From contig JACNKY010000391.1 in the NCBI GenBank assembly GCA_014381795.1, positions 1-5,244 on the forward strand: a DNA stretch of 5,244 bases, in the 5' to 3' direction. A program made the translations under genes and the position numbers. Shown here one piece after another: positions 1-5,244 of this stretch (its first letter is position 1; every line of letters begins with the position of its first letter). The notes under the pieces are model-generated. The model ran no database searches, was not told the DNA's origin, and worked only from the letters and a program-made list of their open reading frames with translations. Source of the DNA: Pseudomonadota bacterium (lineage in GTDB: Bacteria; SAR324; NAC60-12).

Positions 1-699
1 ATTAAAACCGGACGTTTTTCGTCCCAGGGAAAGCAGATTACAATGCCCCCTAATTTCCCCCCAGAAATCCACACAATTCACGGTCAAGGTTGGAAAGCTG
101 CCTGGACGGTACGCGAAGTTGAGGAAAATAGAGCAGTGATAGCTTACCAACATTTTCCTGATGAATGGCCATTCCCATATTTAGCGCGCCAGATGTTTGA
201 ACTGAATGGTCCCTCACTGACGGTGACTTTGCAAATCACCAACAGCGGAAAAACTGCAATGCCTGCCGGTATGGGACTGCATCCATATTTTGTCCGGACA
301 CCACTTGCTGCTATAACTGCAAAAACGGAAAAGATGAGGGTCAATGATTCCGAAAATATGCCGTTGCGTTTGCAATCAGTTCAGGAATCAGAATACTTGT
401 CTCAAGGTTTGATTGTCAATCAAAAAGCATTGGATAATATATTTAGCGGTTGGAATCGTGAAGTGCTGATTTCATGGCCGGAATGGAAAGCAGCTCTCAA
501 AATATCTGCAGAAGCACCTTTGGATTTTATGGTTATTTTCACACCTCAGGATGAGGATTACTTTTGTGTGGAACCTGTCAGTCATGTGACTGATGCCTTT
601 AACTTGCTGGACCGTGGAGATTCCGGGACTGGAGCAAAAATTCTTCTTCCGGATGAAATCCTCGAAGCTAAAATTAGTTTTGTACCTGAACTGAATTAA
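1..699 (+). CDS. Aldose 1-epimerase (galactose mutarotase family, YphB-like), 3' part
   Basis: Interconverts the alpha and beta anomers of free aldoses in the cytoplasm. The reading frame is open to the left edge: 14 in-frame codons precede the first ATG at 43 and read like the family (GRFSSQGKQITMPPNF), so the gene starts outside the window and that ATG is internal. The visible 232 residues compare with roughly 290-300 for a full protein. Expected family residues are present: His27 in IHGQGW (79-81), His94 in GLHPYF (280-282, the likely acid) and the Glu in FCVEPVSH (571-573, the likely base), with LDNIFSGW between them. The EPVSHVTDAFN ending and the HGxGW motif point to the YphB-like branch rather than GalM. 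The gene ends with TAA and converges on the minus-strand gene set; no convincing terminator follows. Substrate cannot be told from this fragment. Confidence 0.93.
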   Translation: MKTGRFSSQGKQITMPPNFPPEIHTIHGQGWKAAWTVREVEENRAVIAYQHFPDEWPFPYLARQMFELNGPSLTVTLQITNSGKTAMPAGMGLHPYFVRTPLAAITAKTEKMRVNDSENMPLRLQSVQESEYLSQGLIVNQKALDNIFSGWNREVLISWPEWKAALKISAEAPLDFMVIFTPQDEDYFCVEPVSHVTDAFNLLDRGDSGTGAKILLPDEILEAKISFVPELN

Positions 700-705
700 A
701 ATTAT

Positions 706-992
706 TCAAGGATTGCAGCTAAATAATAATTCTATTTCAGCTATCCGAATATAGTAGTCGGATACGATGTTGTCCAAAAAACTCAGCTAATCATCTGTTG
801 TGATAATATCGGGAATGGCTCAGATTCAGGATTAGGAAGTGAGAATTTAAGCCAGAATGTGTAAGTGGAGTAACCTTGATTTGGAGAATAATCACGAGCG
901 GTTTGCCATCATACTTGATTAATTTAATTGACATCCTCCTCTGTCAAATCGCCAGAAGAGACTTGCAGATTATCAAGATAAAAAAATTTCAC
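706..992 (-). pseudogene. Degraded fragment resembling a 7TMR-DISM extracellular (DISMED2) sensor domain
   Basis: No intact gene lies between the mutarotase and DUF547, but the minus strand reads like a ruined DISMED2 domain, the N-terminal periplasmic domain of 7TM-DISM histidine kinases and diguanylate cyclases. From 980 downward it reads YLDNLQVSSGDLTEEDVN, then TAA (926-924), INQV, TGA (911-909). It continues in the same frame as WQTARDYSPNQGYS then TYTFWLKFSLPNPESEP, down to a TGA at 785-783. A shift to another frame restores LDNIVSDYYIRIAEIE (777-730), resembling the family's following strand, and that frame stops at 708-706. Known DISMED2 sequences run roughly LEDPSG..S...V, then W.....NLGYS...YWLRF.L.NP, then L..V. 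The similarity is by eye from memory of the family. No transmembrane or output domain is nearby, so only a relic remains. A GTG at 992-990 overlaps the DUF547 stop, probably by chance. Confidence 0.5.
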
Positions 993-1843
993 TTTGCAGC
1001 GTTAAGTAGCCAGTTATACTGATATTCGATTTCCAAATCATCTGCATGCAAAGATCGCAGTAGATTATTTTTTGAATATTGCTTGAGGTGAAGCAATAAG
1101 CCTTCTTCATTTCCACCAAAATCAGCCTGATACCATTCATATATTTTAGAAAGAATTAAATTTTTACCCTGAATGTTTACACCGCGGGGGTGATTGATGT
1201 AATCACGTGCTCCTTGCTCTAGGAGGGACTCTGTGTTGAGTTCTGTAAAGGCTTGTGGTAACAGATTTGGACAGCCAAGGCTGGCGCAATTGAGGGCATA
1301 GTGAATCCGTGGGTCTTGCCAGATTGGTCTCAGGATGCGGTGTTCAATGTCATTCAGTGAGAGTTCTTCACCCTCAACACTGAGCAACTCTTCATCCCAG
1401 GGACCGAAGCTAAAAAAACCGAATGAAATTTTAGTGATCGACTCCAGTGGATAGTGTTCTAAAATTAAATTTACAGTAGAAGCATTATAAAGGTTGATCC
1501 AGAAGGCTCTTTGTTGCGGACGTGAAAAGCTGGAAATGAATGTGCCTTCCAGCGTTTTAAGATAACTGTTTAATAGTTCACGGGCTTCTTTTGAAACTGC
1601 GGCATATCTCAGCAAATTAATTCCGGAAGTCGTAGAATTTTCCACATTTTGAGGGTTAGTGACCAAATATTTTTTTAAGAAGATATTCCAAGTGGAGTGG
1701 TCAACCACCTCATTGTTTTCAGCATTGTGGGTTTGCCAGCGTGCCCACAAGTCTGATTTTGGCGCGGAAAGAACTGTGGAAGTACCAATAAAAAGTGAAA
1801 TAAGTACGAGGAAAATAAAGCGTAACATTATCTTGAGATTCAT
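989..1843 (-). CDS. DUF547 domain protein, secreted
   Basis: A 284-residue protein of the DUF547 family, whose biochemical function is not established. An N-terminal signal peptide is visible: a basic start, a hydrophobic run at about residues 9-25 and an LSA-P site suggesting cleavage after Ala27, so the mature part should be periplasmic. The domain spans about residues 95-245 with family motifs in order: AFWINLYNAST (113-123), LSLNDIEHRILRP (161-173), RIHYALNCASLGCP (179-192) and SKIYEWYQADFG (232-243). The His181/Cys186/Cys191 cluster could suggest thiol chemistry, which is inference. The start ATG lies 3 nt after the stop of the oxidoreductase gene, so the two are probably translationally coupled. 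A second Met (residue 6, codon 1828-1826) would give a cleaner signal peptide; neither start has a strong Shine-Dalgarno. Last gene of the block; TGA stop at 991-989. Confidence 0.9.
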   Translation of the reverse strand: MNLKIMLRFIFLVLISLFIGTSTVLSAPKSDLWARWQTHNAENNEVVDHSTWNIFLKKYLVTNPQNVENSTTSGINLLRYAAVSKEARELLNSYLKTLEGTFISSFSRPQQRAFWINLYNASTVNLILEHYPLESITKISFGFFSFGPWDEELLSVEGEELSLNDIEHRILRPIWQDPRIHYALNCASLGCPNLLPQAFTELNTESLLEQGARDYINHPRGVNIQGKNLILSKIYEWYQADFGGNEEGLLLHLKQYSKNNLLRSLHADDLEIEYQYNWLLNAAK

Positions 1844-1846
1844 GAG

Positions 1847-3283
1847 CTAACGTCGCCAAGAATGAAATTTTTCGAGCCAGCGTAAAACTCCGGAAGGTGC
1901 GTGGTTCTTACGCCAGACACCAGCCAGCATTTTGTTGGCCTCAGAAAAGGTGGGATAAGGATGTATTGTACCCAAAATTTTGTTGAGCCCGATTCCGTGT
2001 TTCATAGCTAAAGTAAATTCCATCAGCAAATCTCCGGCATGAGCACCGCATATTGCAGCGCCGAGGATTTTATCTTTTCCAGGCGGAGTAATGACTTTGA
2101 CCATTCCGTAATCCACACGGTCTGTGACTGCACGGTCCAAATCATCGATTCCATAAGTTGTGACTTCATGCGGAATATTGTTTGCTTTTGCTTCATCCTC
2201 GCTGAGTCCAACTCTTGCCAGTTCCGGATCTGTGTAGGTACACCACGGAACTACAGAATAATCCACAGCAAATTTTTTGAACGGTGCAAACAGCGCGTTG
2301 ACGGTGGCATACCAAGCCTGATGTCCTGCCATGTGAGTGAATTGATAGGGCCCTGCCACATCACCGCAGGCGTAAATATTCGGGATACTGGAACGTAAAT
2401 ACTTGTCGACTTTGATAGTTTTATTTTTGTTCAATTCCACATCGAGATTCTCCAGTCCAAAGCCGGAAGTGTTTGGAATACGTCCAACAGCGGACAAAAT
2501 ATGGTCGACGTCCAAATACTTTTCTTCATCGTGTCTGGAATAATGTATGCGGGAAGTCTCGTCAATTTTTTCGATGCGGGTAATTCGTGCTTCATCGAGC
2601 AGATTTATCCCGTCATTTGTAAAAGAATCGCAGATGAACTGTACCATATCCGAGTCTTCGCGTGGTAAGATTCCACGATCTAGATTAAAAATTGTTACCT
2701 CAGAACCGAGTCTACTGAAAGCCTGCGCGAGTTCTGAACCAATCGGTCCACCGCCTATTACGGCTAGATGTTTGGGTTGTTTGCGGAGTTGCCAGAGATT
2801 ATCTGAATGTGAAAACGAGACATCTTCCAATCCGGGAGTAGGCGGGATAAAAGGTCGTGCACCGGTTGCCACCACAATGTTTTTTGTAGTCAAAACCCGA
2901 CCATTGACTTCTACTTCATGCGGCGAAAGAATAGTTGCCTCGCTGATGTGACATTCAACACCGAGAGAGGAATAACGCTCCACGCTGTCATGCGGTTCTA
3001 TTTTTGTGATGATGTCCTGTATACGTTCCATGACTTGTGCAAAATCGACTTCATAATTCACATTTTTCAAACCGTAAAGTGAATGTTTTTTCATCATCTG
3101 AACTGCTTTAGCGCTGCTGATGAGCGCCTTACTTGGAACGCAGCCATTGTTGAGACAGTCACCTCCCATTTTATTTTTTTCAATCAAAGCGACTTTTGCT
3201 TTGACTGCAGCACCGATAAAAGAACTGACCAGTCCCCCAGCACCTGCACCGATAGCAATAAGATTAAAATCTGTTTTAGGCAT
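1847..3283 (-). CDS. FAD-dependent pyridine nucleotide-disulfide oxidoreductase (MerA/Lpd-like)
   Basis: A 478-residue class I disulfide oxidoreductase that should pass electrons from NAD(P)H through FAD to a redox disulfide; the substrate is unknown. Visible in order: FAD Rossmann motif AIGAGAGG (10-17), redox pair GGDCLNNGCVPSK (Cys43, Cys48), ATGARP (139-144), NAD(P) motif VIGGGPIGSE (175-184), second FAD motif YACGDVAG (304-311) and a C-terminal dimerisation domain from about TDPELARVGL (351-360). The end motif HPYPTFSE (441-448) has Tyr443 where Lpd has the catalytic His of HPTLSE; Tyr also occupies this place in MerA. There is no N-terminal HMA domain and no C-terminal Cys pair, so it is not a genuine mercuric reductase. 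The ATG at 3283 is chosen because AGAGGAG lies 6 nt upstream and the Rossmann fold begins at once; a longer frame to 3367 would only read TVP38 coding sequence out of frame. It overlaps TVP38 by 8 nt. Confidence 0.93.
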   Translation of the reverse strand: MPKTDFNLIAIGAGAGGLVSSFIGAAVKAKVALIEKNKMGGDCLNNGCVPSKALISSAKAVQMMKKHSLYGLKNVNYEVDFAQVMERIQDIITKIEPHDSVERYSSLGVECHISEATILSPHEVEVNGRVLTTKNIVVATGARPFIPPTPGLEDVSFSHSDNLWQLRKQPKHLAVIGGGPIGSELAQAFSRLGSEVTIFNLDRGILPREDSDMVQFICDSFTNDGINLLDEARITRIEKIDETSRIHYSRHDEEKYLDVDHILSAVGRIPNTSGFGLENLDVELNKNKTIKVDKYLRSSIPNIYACGDVAGPYQFTHMAGHQAWYATVNALFAPFKKFAVDYSVVPWCTYTDPELARVGLSEDEAKANNIPHEVTTYGIDDLDRAVTDRVDYGMVKVITPPGKDKILGAAICGAHAGDLLMEFTLAMKHGIGLNKILGTIHPYPTFSEANKMLAGVWRKNHAPSGVLRWLEKFHSWRR

Positions 3284-3983
3284 TTGCTGCTCCTCTTTTT
3301 GCTTCAATGATTGAGATAAACTTTTTAACCAGCAACGGAAATATTCCAAGCAGGACAAATGAGCCAATTAGTGTTGGAGAAAGGATGTCTCCTAAAGCTT
3401 CTATTTTTGCGAGTTCTGAACCGGCATTGATATAAACCAGGGTTCCCGGAAGCATTCCCAGTTGACTAACCCAGTAAAAAGTTGATGTACGCAACGGAGT
3501 CAAACCCATGACCATGTTGATTACAAAAAAAGGAACGACCGGTAAAAGACGTAAAGTAAATAAATAGAAACCACCGTCCTTTTGAATACCGGAATTTATG
3601 GTTTTCATCTGCTGTTTAAAACGTCCCTGTACCCAGTCACGTAATAAAAAACGTGAAATTAACATGGCGAGTGTCGCACCGATGGTACTGGCAAATGAAA
3701 CAACAAATGTACCGGTCAGTAAGCCGAAAAACGCGCCTCCGCCCAAAGTCATCCAGACCGCGCCCGGTAGTGAAAACGCAGTCATGACCACGTAACTCAG
3801 GAAATAACTACCCAACACGAGCATTGGATTTTGCTCGTAATATGAAATGAATAAGGATTTTGAGGATTTTAGATATTCAAGATTCAGGTACTGCTGTAAA
3901 TCGAAGGCGAAGAACAATGCTATAACAACGGAAAAAGTCATCATCAACATAATAATTTTGAGTTGATTTTTCTTAACTGTCAT
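3276..3983 (-). CDS. TVP38/TMEM64 (VTT/DedA-like) membrane protein
   Basis: A 235-residue inner-membrane protein of the TVP38/TMEM64 family (VTT or SNARE-associated domain, related to DedA). Some relatives act in lipid scrambling or membrane homeostasis, but the role of this bacterial branch is unsettled. Hydrophobic segments are at about 9-28, 52-70, 75-110, 138-160 and 200-218. Family motifs are SLPGAVWMTLGGGAFFG (71-87), Arg111 after a glycine/alanine-rich helix, RLLPVVPFFVINMVMGLT (145-162) and GMLPGTLVYINAGS (176-189), the re-entrant and proline-rich parts of the VTT domain. The stop overlaps the start of the oxidoreductase as ATGCCTAA, so the two proteins are made together; in other bacteria the same two domains occur as one polypeptide. 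The ATG at 3983 has no good Shine-Dalgarno, and a 56-bp gap separates it from NrtS, so it could have its own promoter or be reached by readthrough. Confidence 0.92.
   Translation of the reverse strand: MTVKKNQLKIIMLMMTFSVVIALFFAFDLQQYLNLEYLKSSKSLFISYYEQNPMLVLGSYFLSYVVMTAFSLPGAVWMTLGGGAFFGLLTGTFVVSFASTIGATLAMLISRFLLRDWVQGRFKQQMKTINSGIQKDGGFYLFTLRLLPVVPFFVINMVMGLTPLRTSTFYWVSQLGMLPGTLVYINAGSELAKIEALGDILSPTLIGSFVLLGIFPLLVKKFISIIEAKRGAANA
3290..3296 (-). promoter_or_regulatory. Shine-Dalgarno fixing the oxidoreductase start
   Basis: AGAGGAG on the minus strand, 6 nt before the ATG at 3283-3281. It lies inside the last codons of the TVP38 gene and decides the start against an in-frame ATG 84 nt upstream (3367), which has no such site and would place 28 non-family residues before the FAD-binding fold. 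Confidence 0.8.
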
Positions 3984-4039
3984 TTATTTGAGGGCTCTAG
4001 TTTTAGTTTAATTCAGAAATATTAAGAAACTGTCAGCTT

Positions 4040-4294
4040 TCAGTTTGTTTGAGGTTCTGCCGACAAGTTGACACGTTTTCCGTGTAATGCACCCCATGTA
4101 GTAACACAGAAAGGTACACAATAAGTCAGAGCAACTTTAAGATAATTTATGGAACCACCAGCTAGAATAACATCACCATGATTAATCAAGGTCAGGATAG
4201 TTCCAACTACAAGTGCGGTCATTAAGGCTTTTTTTGGTGTTCCGTCTCCAAAAGCTAATTGGAAAAAGTTAGAATGTAAAGTGTCTTTTAACAT
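4040..4294 (-). CDS. nrtS: NrtS-type small membrane protein (nitrate/nitrite transporter family)
   Basis: An 84-residue protein with two hydrophobic segments (about 23-45 and 50-70). The first carries VVGTILTLINHGD (29-41) and the second LTYCVPFCVTTWGA (56-69), the two hallmark stretches of the NrtS family. Cyanobacterial NrtS1/NrtS2 are known as very small proteins that together take up nitrate and nitrite; many proteobacteria carry a single copy whose activity is less documented. The start ATG is preceded by TGAGG at 6 nt spacing (4305-4301). It lies 33 nt downstream of the DsrE gene with no terminator between, so the two are probably one transcript. No nitrate reductase or regulator is in view to support a nitrogen role; identification rests on motif recall, and function is inferred from the family. 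Confidence 0.8.
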   Translation of the reverse strand: MLKDTLHSNFFQLAFGDGTPKKALMTALVVGTILTLINHGDVILAGGSINYLKVALTYCVPFCVTTWGALHGKRVNLSAEPQTN

Positions 4295-4327
4295 TTTAAG
4301 CCTCAGTTAATGATTGAGCACACATTT

Positions 4328-4690
4328 TTACAGGGTGATGATTTGATATCCGTCAGCAACGAGTTTGGCAATGCTTGGATGTCCATTATATTCAGCAATC
4401 AAAGGCAGTTCTTCCTTTTTCACCAGCTCTTTTTCTCCGCCAAACGCAGTGACACAATAATCACAAACTCCAGCGATGATTCCGGCACTTTTCAGTGATT
4501 GATAAAGCGGAGACATTTTATGCTCCTTGCTAAATTCTTCAATCCACTTTGTACCACCACCATCAAATATGAGCTGAACGTCATGCCCTTCTTCGTTTAA
4601 TTCTTTGGAATACAATAGTGCGTGTAGAGCTCTTCCCAGCGCATCATGTGTTCCAGGTTCTGCATGTAATATGATTGCGATTTTACTCAT
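4328..4690 (-). CDS. DsrE-family protein
   Basis: A 120-residue soluble protein of the DsrE/DsrF (YchN-like) fold. Relatives such as DsrE and TusD carry persulfide sulfur on a Cys in relay pathways; stand-alone members like this one have no settled role. The N terminus KIAIILHAEPGTHDALGRAL (3-22) is the first beta strand and helix. A second strand, DVQLIFDGGGTKWIEEF (37-53), is followed by AGVCDYCVTAF (73-83), in which Cys76 and Cys79 form a CxxC-type pair near the place of the active Cys in the family. No TusB- or TusC-like partner is nearby. The start is firm: AAGGAG (4701-4696) sits 5 nt before the ATG. A 13-bp palindrome just upstream may be an operator. Downstream, NrtS follows after 33 nt. 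Confidence 0.9.
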   Translation of the reverse strand: MSKIAIILHAEPGTHDALGRALHALLYSKELNEEGHDVQLIFDGGGTKWIEEFSKEHKMSPLYQSLKSAGIIAGVCDYCVTAFGGEKELVKKEELPLIAEYNGHPSIAKLVADGYQIITL

Positions 4691-4704
4691 AGTATCTCCT
4701 TGCT

Positions 4705-4717
4705 AAACATAATGTTT
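4705..4717. promoter_or_regulatory. 13-bp palindrome upstream of dsrE-like gene, possible operator
   Basis: AAACAT-A-ATGTTT is a perfect 6+6 inverted repeat around one base, 15 nt upstream of the DsrE start and immediately before its Shine-Dalgarno. Such a site in the 5' leader could be an operator for a dimeric repressor or activator of the dsrE-nrtS pair. It does not match the FNR or DNR consensus (TTGAT-N4-ATCAA). No clear -35/-10 pair was found with confidence, and an AT-rich palindrome of this size may arise by chance. Confidence 0.3.
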
Positions 4718-4740
4718 GGTGATTATTGATGCAGTGCGTT

Positions 4741-4938
4741 TTAAGCAACTTGTGCTAAGCGCTTGCCTGCACTGACAGAGGCGTGAATTTCTGGACTAAG
4801 AACAACGGCGAAAAGTTTCATTACTTTCACCAGCCGTTCCTGCAGAAAGGTCCAATGTACTCGATCTTTCAAACCACAACCGGGAATCGTAAATCGAATC
4901 CGGGAAGGGCGCTGTTGATCCTGACGTTCCCAAACCAA
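4741..4938 (-). CDS. Doubtful small ORF, unrecognised
   Basis: An open frame of 65 residues that could start at TTG (4938), or at a GTG (4830) with AGGA 7 nt upstream, or at ATG (4821), giving about 29 or 26 residues. It sits in the otherwise empty 266 bp between the anti-sigma-like gene and dsrE, in the same frame as the former and directly after its stop. The text (IRFTIPGCGLKDRVHW, then LFAVVLSPEIHASV) matches no family I recognise. The stretch looks richer in G and C than its surroundings, and the other minus-strand frames are also partly open, which is what GC-rich noncoding DNA would give. No good ribosome site precedes the TTG. It may be a real short gene, a gene remnant, or chance. 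Confidence 0.2.
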   Translation of the reverse strand: MVWERQDQQRPSRIRFTIPGCGLKDRVHWTFLQERLVKVMKLFAVVLSPEIHASVSAGKRLAQVA

Positions 4939-4956
4939 ACTACTTAGTCTAAAAAG

Positions 4957-5208
4957 TTACTGCTCACGTAATTTTTGTTTTATACGATCTCTGGATGAAT
5001 CAGGCATTTTAATCTCATCTTTGGAAGACGCATCTTCCAGACCGAGAAACACTTTCCTCAGCGAGTTCATCTGTCCTTTGAAAAGAGTACATTTTCTACA
5101 CATCAACAGATGGGTCTGCAGGAGCAGGCGTTTTGCTGGAGAAAGCGGTACATCTATTTTTTCTGACAACAGCGTTGATGCTTCCTCACAAGTGATCATT
5201 AACTTCAC
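4957..5208 (-). CDS. Zinc-finger (zf-HC2) anti-sigma-like protein
   Basis: An 83-residue protein with the zinc-binding anti-sigma (ZAS) signature: Cys7 in TCEEASTLLSE, then HLLMCRKC with His33, Cys37 and Cys40 (H-x3-C-x2-C), followed by an amphipathic helix FKGQMNSLRKVF (43-54). It has no membrane segment, so it would be a short cytoplasmic ZAS protein, of the kind usually encoded right after an ECF sigma-70 factor that it binds. The GTG start is chosen because AAGGAG (5219-5214) lies 5 nt upstream; the internal ATG at residue 4 would be 14 nt away. The partner sigma gene would lie beyond the right edge. Two endings for an upstream gene are possible in the 36 visible bases: a TGA at 5207-5205 overlapping the GTG, or a TAA at 5233-5231. 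The frame itself is also open to the edge. Confidence 0.78.
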   Translation of the reverse strand: MKLMITCEEASTLLSEKIDVPLSPAKRLLLQTHLLMCRKCTLFKGQMNSLRKVFLGLEDASSKDEIKMPDSSRDRIKQKLREQ

Positions 5209-5244
5209 ATTCTCTCCTTGTATGCAGGAGTTAGCAGTGGAGCG

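Noticed and set aside
742..764. Hairpin TATCCGA-N9-TCGGATA after the mutarotase as a terminator
   Set aside because: The 7-bp stem is real, but no T-run follows it on either strand and the loop is 9 nt; it also lies in the sensor-domain relic.
2039..2951. Plus-strand open frames of 119 and 134 residues opposite the oxidoreductase
   Set aside because: They lie wholly antisense to a gene with unmistakable motifs, and their translations look like no protein family.
3284..3367. 28-residue N-terminal extension of the oxidoreductase to an ATG at 3367
   Set aside because: It is TVP38 coding sequence read out of frame, has no family similarity, and the internal ATG at 3283 has a strong Shine-Dalgarno.
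3984..4039. Promoter for TVP38 in the 56-bp gap (CTGACA as -35)
   Set aside because: No acceptable -10 box at 16-18 nt spacing, so it cannot be supported by eye.
4868..4910. tRNA T-arm-like stretch near ATCGAATCC on the plus strand
   Set aside because: No acceptor, D or anticodon arms could be built around it.
5205..5243. C-terminus of a sigma factor (frame APLLTPAYKERM ending in TGA)
   Set aside because: Only 12 residues are visible with no family motif, and another frame ends at TAA 5233-5231 with equal plausibility.

Overview
The window looks like a chromosomal segment of a moderately AT-rich gammaproteobacterium. This rests on protein character only (a YphB-like mutarotase, DsrE, TVP38 and DUF547 proteins, and a relic resembling a 7TMR-DISM sensor). 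No rRNA or other phylogenetic marker is present, so the assignment is an inference and no genus can be named.

Layout. Positions 1-699 (+) hold the 3' part of an aldose 1-epimerase that enters from the left edge. It converges on a long set of genes that all lie on the minus strand. Positions 706-992 contain no intact gene, but the minus strand still encodes a broken piece resembling the 7TMR-DISM extracellular sensor domain, with two stops and a likely frameshift. Reading the minus strand in transcription order (right to left): a short zinc-finger (zf-HC2 type) anti-sigma-like protein (5208-4957); a 266-bp gap holding only a doubtful small ORF (4938-4741) and a 13-bp palindrome; a DsrE-family protein (4690-4328); an NrtS-type small membrane protein (4294-4040); then a tight three-gene block: a TVP38/TMEM64 (VTT) membrane protein (3983-3276), a MerA/Lpd-like FAD disulfide oxidoreductase (3283-1847) and a secreted DUF547 protein (1843-989).

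How the genes may work together. The TVP38 and oxidoreductase genes overlap by 8 nt (ATGCCTAA) and the DUF547 start lies 3 nt after the oxidoreductase stop, so these three are almost certainly co-translated. The block joins a membrane protein, a cytoplasmic flavin disulfide reductase and an exported protein with conserved His and Cys residues. It recurs in proteobacteria, and the first two genes are known as a single fused protein elsewhere, but its biochemical role is not established. The oxidoreductase has the CxxxxC redox pair but lacks MerA's C-terminal Cys pair and HMA domain. It also has Tyr where lipoamide dehydrogenase has the catalytic His, so it is neither a true mercuric reductase nor a true Lpd. 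DsrE and NrtS (sulfur relay-like and nitrate/nitrite transport-like) form a second pair just upstream, 33 nt apart. The anti-sigma-like gene probably follows an ECF sigma gene lying beyond the right edge.
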